A stretch of DNA of 64,000 nt, taken from contig CACOHS010000002.1 of the NCBI GenBank assembly GCA_902627055.1, positions 68,380-132,379 of the forward strand. Direction: 5' to 3'. The notes beneath the pieces were generated by a model that saw nothing but the letters and a program-made list of their open reading frames with translations, searched no databases and was not told where the DNA came from. The position numbers and the translations under genes are program-made. How positions within the stretch are numbered: position 1 is the stretch's first letter; every line of letters begins with the position of its first letter. This document shows, piece by piece, positions 29,956 to 38,593 of this stretch. Source of the DNA: an uncultured SAR86 cluster bacterium (lineage in GTDB: Bacteria > Pseudomonadota > Gammaproteobacteria > Magnimaribacterales > D2472).

Positions 29956-30387
29956 ATGACTAAGAGAATCTGGTTCCAACCTGTTTCTATTAAGGATTTT
30001 AAGGACTCGTCCGTCAATATGGATAAGTATCTAGATGTGGAGGTCACCGAAATTGGTGATGACTTTGTAATCGCAAAAATGCCAGTTACAGAAAAAACCA
30101 AGCAACCTTATGGCATTCTGCATGGAGGAGCTTCATGTGTGCTCGCTGAAAGTGTGGGCAGCATTGCAGCAGCCTTGACAATGGACGGTGCAAAAAAGTA
30201 CCCGGTTGGCATTGAAATCAATGCTAATCACATATCCTCACCAACAGATGGACATATTTATGCTAAGGCAGTTCCGGTACATATTGGAGGGTCAACTTCA
30301 GTTTGGAATATTGATATAAGTGATGATAATGGTAAGCGAGTTTGCTTCTCAAGATTTACAGCCTTGCATAAGACCTATATTACTTAA
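29956..30387 (+). CDS. PaaI-family hotdog thioesterase
   Basis: PYGILHGGASCVLAESVGSIAA. Confidence 0.93.
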   Translation: MTKRIWFQPVSIKDFKDSSVNMDKYLDVEVTEIGDDFVIAKMPVTEKTKQPYGILHGGASCVLAESVGSIAAALTMDGAKKYPVGIEINANHISSPTDGHIYAKAVPVHIGGSTSVWNIDISDDNGKRVCFSRFTALHKTYIT

Positions 30388-30397
30388 TAACAAATAT

Positions 30398-30424
30398 TTG
30401 GCCTTTAGGGATACTAAAGGCCAA
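30398..30424. terminator. Perfect 11-bp inverted repeat between convergent genes (probable bidirectional terminator)
   Basis: TTGGCCTTTAG-GGATA-CTAAAGGCCAA followed by TTTAAA. Confidence 0.75.
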
Positions 30425-30437
30425 TTTAAAGACTTAT

Positions 30438-30923
30438 TTATTCCTCAAAATCTGAGGCAACAGTTATATGAACACCGCCAAATTGTGCTGGTGCATAGTG
30501 CTGAGTTTTAACAACCCATTTACCATTCTCCTTAATCCAATTCTGAGTAACTTTTGTTCTATAGTCACTTGATTTAGAACCATTGATTGCTATCCCTTCA
30601 TAATAAAATCTAACATAGACTACATCATTAGAAAGTTCAGCAAACTCTGGGTAATAGATATTTAAAGCACCTGCCTGACCGCTGGCTTTCCACTGAGCAG
30701 CAGTTGTTTTCGATAAGGCTTTATGAAAACTGCCATCCGAATTTGAATTATATGTTCCTGAAGCACTTTCCAAAGATGCAACGGTATCCCAATTCTGATT
30801 CGCTCGTGCATCAAAATACTTTTCAAAAGCAATAGCAACTTCAGCCTCAGCTTTTGAGGGAGCAGCATAAATTATTTGTGTGAAACCAAACATTATTGCG
30901 CTAACTAAAAATAAATTTTTCAT
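30438..30923 (-). CDS. Secreted SnoaL/NTF2-like protein
   Basis: Signal peptide plus NTF2-like pattern (FEKYFDARANQNWDTVASL...VTQNWIKENGKWVVK). Confidence 0.6.
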   Translation of the reverse strand: MKNLFLVSAIMFGFTQIIYAAPSKAEAEVAIAFEKYFDARANQNWDTVASLESASGTYNSNSDGSFHKALSKTTAAQWKASGQAGALNIYYPEFAELSNDVVYVRFYYEGIAINGSKSSDYRTKVTQNWIKENGKWVVKTQHYAPAQFGGVHITVASDFEE

Positions 30924-31012
30924 TGATTCTCCATTTAATAATTAATTACTAATACTAGCATTATGTTTATTAAAAAAACTAAATTTGTAAAAACTATAAT
31001 CAGAAAGATTTA

Positions 31013-31381
31013 TTAATTTATATCTAGGGCATATTCCATTAATATTTTGAGCGGAACTAGTTCAAGTGTTTTAATATGTGTCTTAGTTAAATAAATTTTA
31101 GGAGCACAATTAGCCTCATATGCTTCGACCCATCTTGGTGCACACAAACACCAATCATCGCCCTCCTTTAAACCAGGAAAACCATACTCCGGCATAGGAG
31201 TTGATAGATCATTACCTTGAGCTTTAGAAAAAGCTAAAAAATCATCTGTCATATGTGCGCATACAGTATGCATGCCATGATCTTGATCCATAGTCTCGCA
31301 GGAACCTGAGCGAGTGAATCCTGTCATAGGATCTTCGCAGCAGATTGGTAATGGTTCACCAAAAACATTTATTTGACTCAT
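31013..31381 (-). CDS. DUF2237 family protein
   Basis: NVFGEPLPICCEDPMTGFTRSGSCET...GDDWCLCAPRW. Confidence 0.88.
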   Translation of the reverse strand: MSQINVFGEPLPICCEDPMTGFTRSGSCETMDQDHGMHTVCAHMTDDFLAFSKAQGNDLSTPMPEYGFPGLKEGDDWCLCAPRWVEAYEANCAPKIYLTKTHIKTLELVPLKILMEYALDIN

Positions 31382-31397
31382 GGATTTATTATAAGAC

Positions 31398-32384
31398 TTA
31401 TTTGGTGAGTTGGAGAATCTGACCAGGTTTTGGAGAGGTAAAGAAATCCGGTGCTAGATTTTGTTTTTTAAGCGCTTCTTCTAATCTTGCTGGAGGCTCT
31501 AGAATAGGCTCATCTGTTAAGATAAAAGTTCCCCAGTGCATCCCAAATGAATGTCGAGTCTTAAGGTCTAATGCAATTTGTAAAGCCTCTTCTGGGTTAA
31601 CATGAGAATCTTTCATGAACCATCTTGGATCATAAGCTCCGATGGGTATAAATGAATAATCTGGGGCCCCTAATCGCTCATAGGTTGTCTTGAAATCACT
31701 AGAATACCCCGTATCACCAGCATGAAATAAAGCCAAGTCCTTTGTTTGCATAAACCAACCACCCCAAAGACTTTTATTGCGATCAAAAAGACCACGTTTT
31801 GACCAATGTTGAACAGGTGTAAAGCTAAAAGACGTCTCACTATAACTGAATTCATCCCACCAATTCATCTCATAAACGTTTTTAATACCAGACCGGGTAA
31901 GCTTTTTACCATCGCCAATGGGCACTAAAAAAATAGTTTTGGGATTGAGCTTATTGAGTTTTTTAAGAGACCAGATATCCAGATGGTCATAATGATTATG
32001 ACTCACAACTACTAAATCTATTTTAGGTAAATCGCTTAGACTCATAACTGGAGGAATCATTCTCTTTGGTCCGGCAAAGCCAATAGGTGATGCTCGTTTT
32101 GAGAAAATCGGATCAGTCAAAATATTAATATCACCGTTATTAATAAGATAGGTTGCATGTCCTATCCAAACCGCATAGTTCGTTTGATCAAGAGCCAATT
32201 CTTGCCACTGAGTAGAGGTTTCAATTTCTACTCTTTTTGGTCCTTTTTCACCATCAAAAATCCATGTCATTAATTGACCAAAAGTTTTGCCATTTTGTTG
32301 GTCATTTGTATTTTTATAAGTTTGTGCATCAACAAAACTTGTATATAGAAAAGTAACAACAAGAAATGTTAAAGAGCATTTCAT
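31398..32384 (-). CDS. MBL-fold hydrolase (UlaG/NAPE-PLD-like), secreted
   Basis: IGHATYLINNGDINILTDPIFSKRASPIGFAGPKR; VVSHNHYDHLD; HAGDTGYS. Confidence 0.9.
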   Translation of the reverse strand: MKCSLTFLVVTFLYTSFVDAQTYKNTNDQQNGKTFGQLMTWIFDGEKGPKRVEIETSTQWQELALDQTNYAVWIGHATYLINNGDINILTDPIFSKRASPIGFAGPKRMIPPVMSLSDLPKIDLVVVSHNHYDHLDIWSLKKLNKLNPKTIFLVPIGDGKKLTRSGIKNVYEMNWWDEFSYSETSFSFTPVQHWSKRGLFDRNKSLWGGWFMQTKDLALFHAGDTGYSSDFKTTYERLGAPDYSFIPIGAYDPRWFMKDSHVNPEEALQIALDLKTRHSFGMHWGTFILTDEPILEPPARLEEALKKQNLAPDFFTSPKPGQILQLTK

Positions 32385-32396
32385 ACTTTATAAATA

Positions 32397-34406
32397 TTAT
32401 GGAATGAAATGAATGGGTGATGACCAAACCCGTTCTTGAATGGTCTTAGGCATATCAGACCTAGGCTTAACGTTATTTCTAACAGCATCCCATGTGCTCC
32501 ATCTACAAGTTGGATTTTCTAATGCTCGAACATAATAAAAAGCTCTTTCCTCAGGCTTAAATGTAGGATCATTCCAAAAAGTTTTTAATTCTGCAGCTCC
32601 GATATCTTGAGAAAATGCACAAGTTGAAATATCAACTTTTGCATTATTGTCCGGGCATCGATATGTATTTGGGTCTGGAGCCCCACCATCAGAACATGCA
32701 ACATCAAAAACCTGCTCTTGTGGATTACCGTTTTCATCTACATAACCTTTAATGATTTGTACTCTTTGCAAAGGTGCGGTAAAAGTGTCTCGCACAGCCC
32801 AAACAAAAAAACTAGGTATTTGCTTACCAATACCATCAAGATCTGCTCCCATGGTTTTAGCATTTGAATATAAATACTCAACTAAATCATTATCGTTGAT
32901 TTTTGAGGTATCCAGATCATAACCTGCAAAAAATCTTACAGTCATTCTAGGTCCTGAAGTGGCAAATGATTCTTTGCGCCTAAAAGCATCGTAAATACTA
33001 TTTCTTGTATTTTCTTCAGCCCAAACACCAGCAAGGCCTGCTGCACCCCATGTAATGGCTGATGAATTCATATATTTATTGCCATCAACTTCTTCAAAAG
33101 ATTGATCTGATGCAAGCATAGCTGGATCGGTAACCGGAATTGAGCCCCTTAGGGCAGCGCTAGAATCTAATAGGCCTATTTTAGAAAAGAAATTATCTTC
33201 TTCTTGGGAAGAAGCAGCAGTATGAGTATCACTAGAGCCAATTAATCCAAATTTATATGGATTAAAGCCATCTTTTTGTTCCATTTTAATACCTTCTAAC
33301 AAGGCATCTCGAACATAGCTTCCTTTGGGCTCTGAAAAACTTTGAGTTGCAACTTTGTATGGCATGATCTCAAAATCTGCCCATTCATCATTTGTAGAAA
33401 GCGCTGGATGAGTATCTGAGGTTCCCTTAACTTGAGTTATTTCAACTATCGGTTCATTCCGCATTCTTAATTCAGCATATTCTTTGGTGAATGGTTTTCC
33501 AAAAGAGTCTTTTAGGGCAAACATAAAACCATCAGATCCATTTGAATTATGTGGAATCGCTAAACTCTCAATGCCGTCTTCTCTTAATCTATCCATCCAT
33601 TGCCATAATCCTTCAGGATCATTCGAATTGGCTCTACTATAAGGCACTGAAGGAATACGATTACCATCTCCTCTAAAAATCACATTTCGATGAAGATTAC
33701 CCATGTCAGGTGTTGATGCGGTATATTCATAACCAATAAAAGTTGTAAAATTGCCAGGATCGTTATGCCTTTGTGCGGCACCAACTGTATCAGCCCATGC
33801 CCTTCGGCTAATACTATCTAAGTATCTAATATCAAGCTTTTGCTCTCTTAAAGCAGTCACAGTATTGATTAAAAAACCTCCAAAAGCCTCTGTTCTTCTT
33901 GGGATGGTTGAAATATTTAAATTCTCTAGGCTGTTAATGTCATTAACTGGAGCGCTTGATGGCGCATCATAATAAACTGTTCCTGGAGTTGCTGCCTCCT
34001 CAACGTGTCCTAAAAAAGTACCGTGATCTGTTACGCCATAAAAATCTAGAGGTCTATCCAAACTTACATCAAAACCAGCAGGATGTTTTATGGATTTGCC
34101 TTTAGCAAATTCATAAGCATCATCAGGCGTAGCTAAGGTTCCAAAAATATAAGCATCAAAAGAATAAGTTGTATGAACGTGCAGATCACCAAATAATGGT
34201 ACTCTGCTTGCACTTAGCGCTGGATCCATATTCATGTAGGGATCTAATGCTTGAAAATCCCAATCTATAGGTTGCTGGCTTGCAAGACCAACTCTTGCAC
34301 CGGCAATATTGAGAAAACTATCTGACTCTATTTCTTCAACTGGCTCTGAACAACTAAAAATGAAAATGGAAATAGAAATAAATATTAGGCCTATATTTTT
34401 ATACAT
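32397..34406 (-). CDS. DUF3604 family lipoprotein
   Basis: Start moved to MYKNIGLIFISISIFIFSC (lipobox); LFGDLHVHTTYSFDAY, YGVTDHGTFLG. Confidence 0.9.
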   Translation of the reverse strand: MYKNIGLIFISISIFIFSCSEPVEEIESDSFLNIAGARVGLASQQPIDWDFQALDPYMNMDPALSASRVPLFGDLHVHTTYSFDAYIFGTLATPDDAYEFAKGKSIKHPAGFDVSLDRPLDFYGVTDHGTFLGHVEEAATPGTVYYDAPSSAPVNDINSLENLNISTIPRRTEAFGGFLINTVTALREQKLDIRYLDSISRRAWADTVGAAQRHNDPGNFTTFIGYEYTASTPDMGNLHRNVIFRGDGNRIPSVPYSRANSNDPEGLWQWMDRLREDGIESLAIPHNSNGSDGFMFALKDSFGKPFTKEYAELRMRNEPIVEITQVKGTSDTHPALSTNDEWADFEIMPYKVATQSFSEPKGSYVRDALLEGIKMEQKDGFNPYKFGLIGSSDTHTAASSQEEDNFFSKIGLLDSSAALRGSIPVTDPAMLASDQSFEEVDGNKYMNSSAITWGAAGLAGVWAEENTRNSIYDAFRRKESFATSGPRMTVRFFAGYDLDTSKINDNDLVEYLYSNAKTMGADLDGIGKQIPSFFVWAVRDTFTAPLQRVQIIKGYVDENGNPQEQVFDVACSDGGAPDPNTYRCPDNNAKVDISTCAFSQDIGAAELKTFWNDPTFKPEERAFYYVRALENPTCRWSTWDAVRNNVKPRSDMPKTIQERVWSSPIHFIP

Positions 34407-34555
34407 ATTGTTCCCTTTAGTATATGCACTGCTTATTATGTTTAACTTGAATTGAATGCTCAATACTTTCAGAAAAATTTTATAAACCTGATTAAGGTAA
34501 TATGTGATTTAGAGATATGTGTTAAAAATTTCAATTATAATCTAGTTATAAAAAT

Positions 34556-34632
34556 GCGCCCGTAGCTCAGCTGGATAGAGTACTTGGCTTCGAACCAAGG
34601 GGTCGGGAGTTCGAATCTCTCCGGGCGTGCCA
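34556..34632 (+). tRNA. tRNA-Arg(TCG)
   Basis: GCGCCCGTAGCTCAGCTGGATAGAGTACTTGGCTTCGAACCAAGG...CGGGCGTGCCA; anticodon loop CTTCGAA; encoded CCA; apparent G1-U72 pair. Confidence 0.93.
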
Positions 34633-36327
34633 ATGAAATACATTATGATAAAAATACTAAGCCTTATACTAATATTAATTATGTCTAACTATGGATATGG
34701 ATACGATCGAATCACGGGTGAAAAGTTTGCTAGTAGATCGGAAGTTATAGGGCAAAATGGCATGGTTGCTACCAGTCACCCTCTTGCAACTCAAATAGGC
34801 TTAGACATTTTAAAGCAAGGTGGTACCGCTATAGATGCTGCAATAGCAGCGAATATTGCATTAGGTCTCATGGAACCAACTGGTAATGGAATTGGAGGAG
34901 ATTTATTTGCAATTGTTTGGGACGCTAAAACAAAAAAACTTCATGGATTAAATGCAAGTGGACCTGCACCTAAAAATCTCTCTATTGAATACTTTATTGA
35001 AAATGGACTTAATAAAATTCCTCCGTATGGCCCTCTTCCAGTAACTGTTCCCGGAGCTGTAGATGGTTGGGTAAAGTTGCATGAAAAATTTGGTAAATTG
35101 AAATTTAAATCTTTATTTAAGCCTACAATTGAGTATGCAAAAAAAGGATTTCCCGTCACAGAACTAATTGCATATTATCTTGATCGATCTAAAGAGCGTT
35201 TTGAAGATTACCCTAACTTTAAAGACGTTTGGATGAGAGATGGAAAAATGCCTGCAAAAGGTGAAATCTTTAAAAATCCACAACTCGCAGAAACTTTACA
35301 AATAATCGCGGAAAAAGGAAGAAATGGTTTTTACGAAGGTCATATCGCCAATACCATGGCAGATTTTATCCAGTCTCAGGGTGGATTCTTAACTTATGAA
35401 GATATATCCTCTTTTCACTCAGAATGGACTCCTCCAGTTTCTTCAAACTATCGTGGATATGATGTTTGGGAACTTCCACCTAATGGCCAAGGCATTGCTG
35501 CTTTACAAATTTTAAATATTTTAGAAAATTATGATATTCAAAAAATGGGGCTTTTTAGCTCCGAGTATATTCATTTATTCACTGAAGCAAAAAAATTAGC
35601 ATTTGCAGATAGAGCAAAATATTACGCTGATCCAAACTTTTCAAAAATTCCTGTAAAACAGCTAATTTCAAAGTCATACGCCAAGGATAGATTGAAACTT
35701 ATTAATCCTGAAAAAGCATCAAAATCAGATCAAGCTGGTGTTCTTAAATCAGGAGATACGATATATCTTACTGTAGCAGATCAATATGGAAATATGATCT
35801 CTTTGATTCAAAGTAACTATCGAGGCATGGGTTCTGGGATGGTACCACCAGGACTCGGTTTTATGCTGCAAGATAGAGGCGAACTATTTAGTTTAGATAA
35901 AAATCATAAAAATGCACTTGAGGGAGGTAAAAGGCCTTTTCATACAATTATCCCAGCTTTTGTTACAAAAGACGGCAAGCCTTTTATGAGTTTTGGTGTG
36001 ATGGGCGGAGCTACTCAGCCTCAAGCTCATGCGCAAATTATTATTAACATGATAGATTTTGGTCTTAATCTTCAAGAGGCTGGTGATGCACCAAGGATTG
36101 TTCATAGTGGTTCATCTCAACCTACAGACGAAATAATGACTGATGGAGGAACTCTTAGCTTAGAAAGTGGTTTTGGGAAAGAAATTGAAGATGAATTATC
36201 ATCACTTGGGCATAAAATTAATTACCAAAAAGGCATCTTCGGAGGATACCAGGCAATTATGCTTAAAGATGGAGTCTACTATGGAGCATCAGAAACAAGA
36301 AAAGATGGACAGGCAGCAGGATATTAA
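34633..36327 (+). CDS. ggt: Gamma-glutamyltranspeptidase family hydrolase, secreted
   Basis: GGTAIDAAIAANIALGLMEPTGNGIGGDLFAIVWD; SGDTIYLTVADQYGNMIS. Track start (GTG 34627) lies inside the tRNA; ATG 34633 used. Confidence 0.93.
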   Translation: MKYIMIKILSLILILIMSNYGYGYDRITGEKFASRSEVIGQNGMVATSHPLATQIGLDILKQGGTAIDAAIAANIALGLMEPTGNGIGGDLFAIVWDAKTKKLHGLNASGPAPKNLSIEYFIENGLNKIPPYGPLPVTVPGAVDGWVKLHEKFGKLKFKSLFKPTIEYAKKGFPVTELIAYYLDRSKERFEDYPNFKDVWMRDGKMPAKGEIFKNPQLAETLQIIAEKGRNGFYEGHIANTMADFIQSQGGFLTYEDISSFHSEWTPPVSSNYRGYDVWELPPNGQGIAALQILNILENYDIQKMGLFSSEYIHLFTEAKKLAFADRAKYYADPNFSKIPVKQLISKSYAKDRLKLINPEKASKSDQAGVLKSGDTIYLTVADQYGNMISLIQSNYRGMGSGMVPPGLGFMLQDRGELFSLDKNHKNALEGGKRPFHTIIPAFVTKDGKPFMSFGVMGGATQPQAHAQIIINMIDFGLNLQEAGDAPRIVHSGSSQPTDEIMTDGGTLSLESGFGKEIEDELSSLGHKINYQKGIFGGYQAIMLKDGVYYGASETRKDGQAAGY

Positions 36328-36331
36328 ATAT

Positions 36332-36733
36332 TTAGCCCATTCTTTTTAAAGCGCATAACTTATTTCCGGAGGGATCCCTTAGATATGCCAAATACATATT
36401 TGTGCCCATTAACTTTTTTACGTCCCTAATACCTGGAGGATCTTCACAGGTTTCTCCACCATTATCTATTCCAGCTTGATGCCAAGCATTACCCGTTTCT
36501 TCGTCAGGAACTAAGAAGCCAATGGTGCTTCCATTACCAACTGATGATGGCTCATCATTGATAGGCTCAGAAATAATAAACATATTATTTTCATGGATAT
36601 ATAAATATCTTGAATGACCTGTTGGATTGACGGATAAAATTCCTGGCTTACAACCAAGGGTTCCTAAGATTGCATCATAAAAAACTCTTGATACCTCAAT
36701 ATCATTTGCCCCAACCATAATATGACTAAACAT
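36332..36733 (-). CDS. VOC/glyoxalase family protein
   Basis: MFSHIMVGANDIEVSRVFYDAILGTLG...YLRDPSGNKLCAL. Confidence 0.93.
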   Translation of the reverse strand: MFSHIMVGANDIEVSRVFYDAILGTLGCKPGILSVNPTGHSRYLYIHENNMFIISEPINDEPSSVGNGSTIGFLVPDEETGNAWHQAGIDNGGETCEDPPGIRDVKKLMGTNMYLAYLRDPSGNKLCALKRMG

Positions 36734-36754
36734 ATAAACTTCTCCAAATTAAAT

Positions 36755-37108
36755 TCATAGCTGTATTTCAGCTCCCTGTTCTAGGATATCTTGAAATCCA
36801 CCTAAGTTGAAAATATTTTTATACCCAATTTTTTTTAGGTTATACCCAGCAACAGCTGATCTGACTCCAACTGCACAAAATACATAAATGGAAGTATCAT
36901 AGGAAACCTCATCATCATTATTCAGTTTAAATTCAATTACACCCTTAGGTATATTAACTGAACCTTTGATTGAACCTGATGCTTTAAGCTCTTCAATTTG
37001 TCTTACATCTATCATTATTTTTGAATTTAAATCATTCTGAAAATCAACTAGTGTAACTTTAGGGATAATTTCGTCAGCTTTTGAAAATAATTCTTGTGTG
37101 TAGCTCAT
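36755..37108 (-). CDS. Rhodanese-domain protein
   Basis: IDVRQIEELKASGSIKGSVNIPKG...YVFCAVGVRSA. Confidence 0.92.
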   Translation of the reverse strand: MSYTQELFSKADEIIPKVTLVDFQNDLNSKIMIDVRQIEELKASGSIKGSVNIPKGVIEFKLNNDDEVSYDTSIYVFCAVGVRSAVAGYNLKKIGYKNIFNLGGFQDILEQGAEIQL

Positions 37109-37114
37109 GATTAA

Positions 37115-37978
37115 TTAAGAGTTTTTTCGTTTTTTAACTGAATTAGCATAATACATACCCATCATAACAAATATAAAACCACCAAATATTATCAATGTGA
37201 TACTTTCATTCAAAAAAATAGCGCCCCAGATAATACTAAATACTGGAAGCAAATAAGTTAGAGTTGATGTTTTTACAGCACCAATTCTATCAATAAGCCT
37301 TACATATCCAAGATATCCTATTCCAGTTGACACAACGGCAAGCCATAACAATGCTAAAAAAGAATTTAAATTAGGTATTTGATTAGGCAGATTAAAAACT
37401 GCTAAAGGCAGCATTAATAATCCACCAAAAAGCATCGACCAACCTATTAGCACTATTTTATTTGAATTGTAATGATACTTTTGAAGGTAATTTCCATTAA
37501 ATGCATAACAAAGTGACCCAATCAATGCACAAATACTAGCCAAAATTGTGCTTGAACCATTGGCAGGATTGACTAGGATTATCACGCCAATAAAACCTAG
37601 ACAGAGGCCCAAAATTTGTTTTGACGATATGGATTCATTCAACCAAAAATAAGCAATAACAGTGGTTAAAAAAGCAGTTGTTCCATTGAGAATACCAAGC
37701 ATATTAGAAGTAGCGCCAAGTGAGGCAAATGCAAAAAGCGTAAATGGTAATGCGTTGCTTATGACTGCAATAATAAGAATACTTGGAAAATATGATTTGA
37801 ATTTAAGCCTATTTTGCCTCTGAAGTAGCAAGGGCATAAATACAAGACCAGCTATTAAAAGTCTTAATGTGACCAAAAGAATTGGGCCAAAGTCTACTGC
37901 AGAAATTTTTATAAACATGAAGGCGCTGCCCCATATTGCTGCGAGTGAAATTAATAAAAACCAATCTTTAGATTCCAT
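37115..37978 (-). CDS. EamA-family DMT transporter
   Basis: Two repeated EamA halves; AAIWGSAFMFIKIS, LLPVFSIIWGAIFLNES. Confidence 0.93.
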   Translation of the reverse strand: MESKDWFLLISLAAIWGSAFMFIKISAVDFGPILLVTLRLLIAGLVFMPLLLQRQNRLKFKSYFPSILIIAVISNALPFTLFAFASLGATSNMLGILNGTTAFLTTVIAYFWLNESISSKQILGLCLGFIGVIILVNPANGSSTILASICALIGSLCYAFNGNYLQKYHYNSNKIVLIGWSMLFGGLLMLPLAVFNLPNQIPNLNSFLALLWLAVVSTGIGYLGYVRLIDRIGAVKTSTLTYLLPVFSIIWGAIFLNESITLIIFGGFIFVMMGMYYANSVKKRKNS

Positions 37979-38060
37979 ATAGTAAATGGATGAAATAAGA
38001 ATTGATGAATTTTAAACCAATAGAAAAGATTTAGGGCATTAATTTAATTTTTTTAGTCTG

Positions 38061-38091
38061 AAAAAAAAGAAGCCTCTATAAAGAGGCTTCT
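38061..38091 (-). terminator. Intrinsic terminator
   Basis: Perfect 10-bp stem AGAAGCCTCT/AGAGGCTTCT, 4-nt loop; minus strand continues TTTTTTTT. Confidence 0.92.
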
Positions 38092-38192
38092 AACTATCAG
38101 AGTTAGATAAGTCTGATAGGCGAATTCGGTGATTCACCTCTTGTCAAAAGGCGAGCCCTCCGTTTTCTAATTTAATATAAATACTAATAAGA

Positions 38193-38225
38193 TCACCTCC
38201 TGTGCAAGGGTATTAAAAAAGACAT
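38193..38225 (-). CDS. Putative 10-aa leader peptide MSFLIPLHRR
   Basis: ATG preceded by AAGGGGAUUUUUUU; stop codon lies inside AGGAGGUGAUC. Confidence 0.35.
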   Translation of the reverse strand: MSFLIPLHRR

Positions 38226-38327
38226 AAAAAAATCCCCTTAGTAATTTATTTATGCGACATCTATTAAAAATTATATAGAGAAAACTCTAGAATTAAAGAC
38301 CGAAATTATCAAAAGAATTGAAACTTT

Positions 38328-38561
38328 TTAATGCAATAGTTCTGGCTGATAATATTCCTTACTTTCCATCGAATTAAGATTAGAAAAATGATCGTCGTTT
38401 GAGTCTTCTGTCATATTAATATTAAGGTATTCGAGTGCCTGTTGAAGATCTGCACCGAAATATTTGAATGCAATAGTTTTTAATCCGGCAGTTTTATCGA
38501 CAAAAGCTTCGTATTCATTAAATATTGGATCCAAAGCGTTTAAATGTAAAATGTTATTCAT
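38328..38561 (-). CDS. Hypothetical 77-aa protein, predicted LexA/SOS-controlled
   Basis: AGGAA 6 nt upstream of ATG; near-consensus LexA box and promoter directly upstream. Confidence 0.7.
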   Translation of the reverse strand: MNNILHLNALDPIFNEYEAFVDKTAGLKTIAFKYFGADLQQALEYLNINMTEDSNDDHFSNLNSMESKEYYQPELLH

Positions 38562-38573
38562 AATATATTCCTA

Positions 38574-38593
38574 TACTGTATATTTATACAGTA
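38574..38593. promoter_or_regulatory. LexA (SOS) operator
   Basis: TACTGTATATTTATACAGTA, 19/20 match to E. coli-type TACTGTATATATATACAGTA; TTGACT (-35) at 38616-38621 on minus strand with TTAAAT 17 nt downstream. Confidence 0.88.

Larger units (their letters stand above)
38061..38262 (-). promoter_or_regulatory. Putative structured leader/attenuator RNA or small RNA, upstream of EamA gene
   Basis: TATAAT at 38270-38275 (minus); several hairpins incl. UCGCCUUUU-GAC-AAGAGGUGA (38134-38154, with G-U pairs only on the minus strand), CUAUCAGA/UCUGAUAG (38094-38119) versus the mutually exclusive UCUAACU/AGUUAGA (38089-38107); terminal terminator. Confidence 0.6.

Noticed and set aside
34627-34632. 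GTG start of the gamma-glutamyltranspeptidase ORF
   Set aside because: Lies inside the tRNA-Arg acceptor/CCA end.
38120-38157. Resemblance to known riboswitches (lysine, glycine, guanidine)
   Set aside because: Only short fragments such as AGAGGUG match; conserved cores are absent from my reading. cmscan would be decisive.
38191-38201. GATCACCTCCT on the plus strand as a 16S rRNA 3'-end fragment
   Set aside because: Flanking bases do not resemble 16S rRNA; better explained as a perfect SD on the minus strand.
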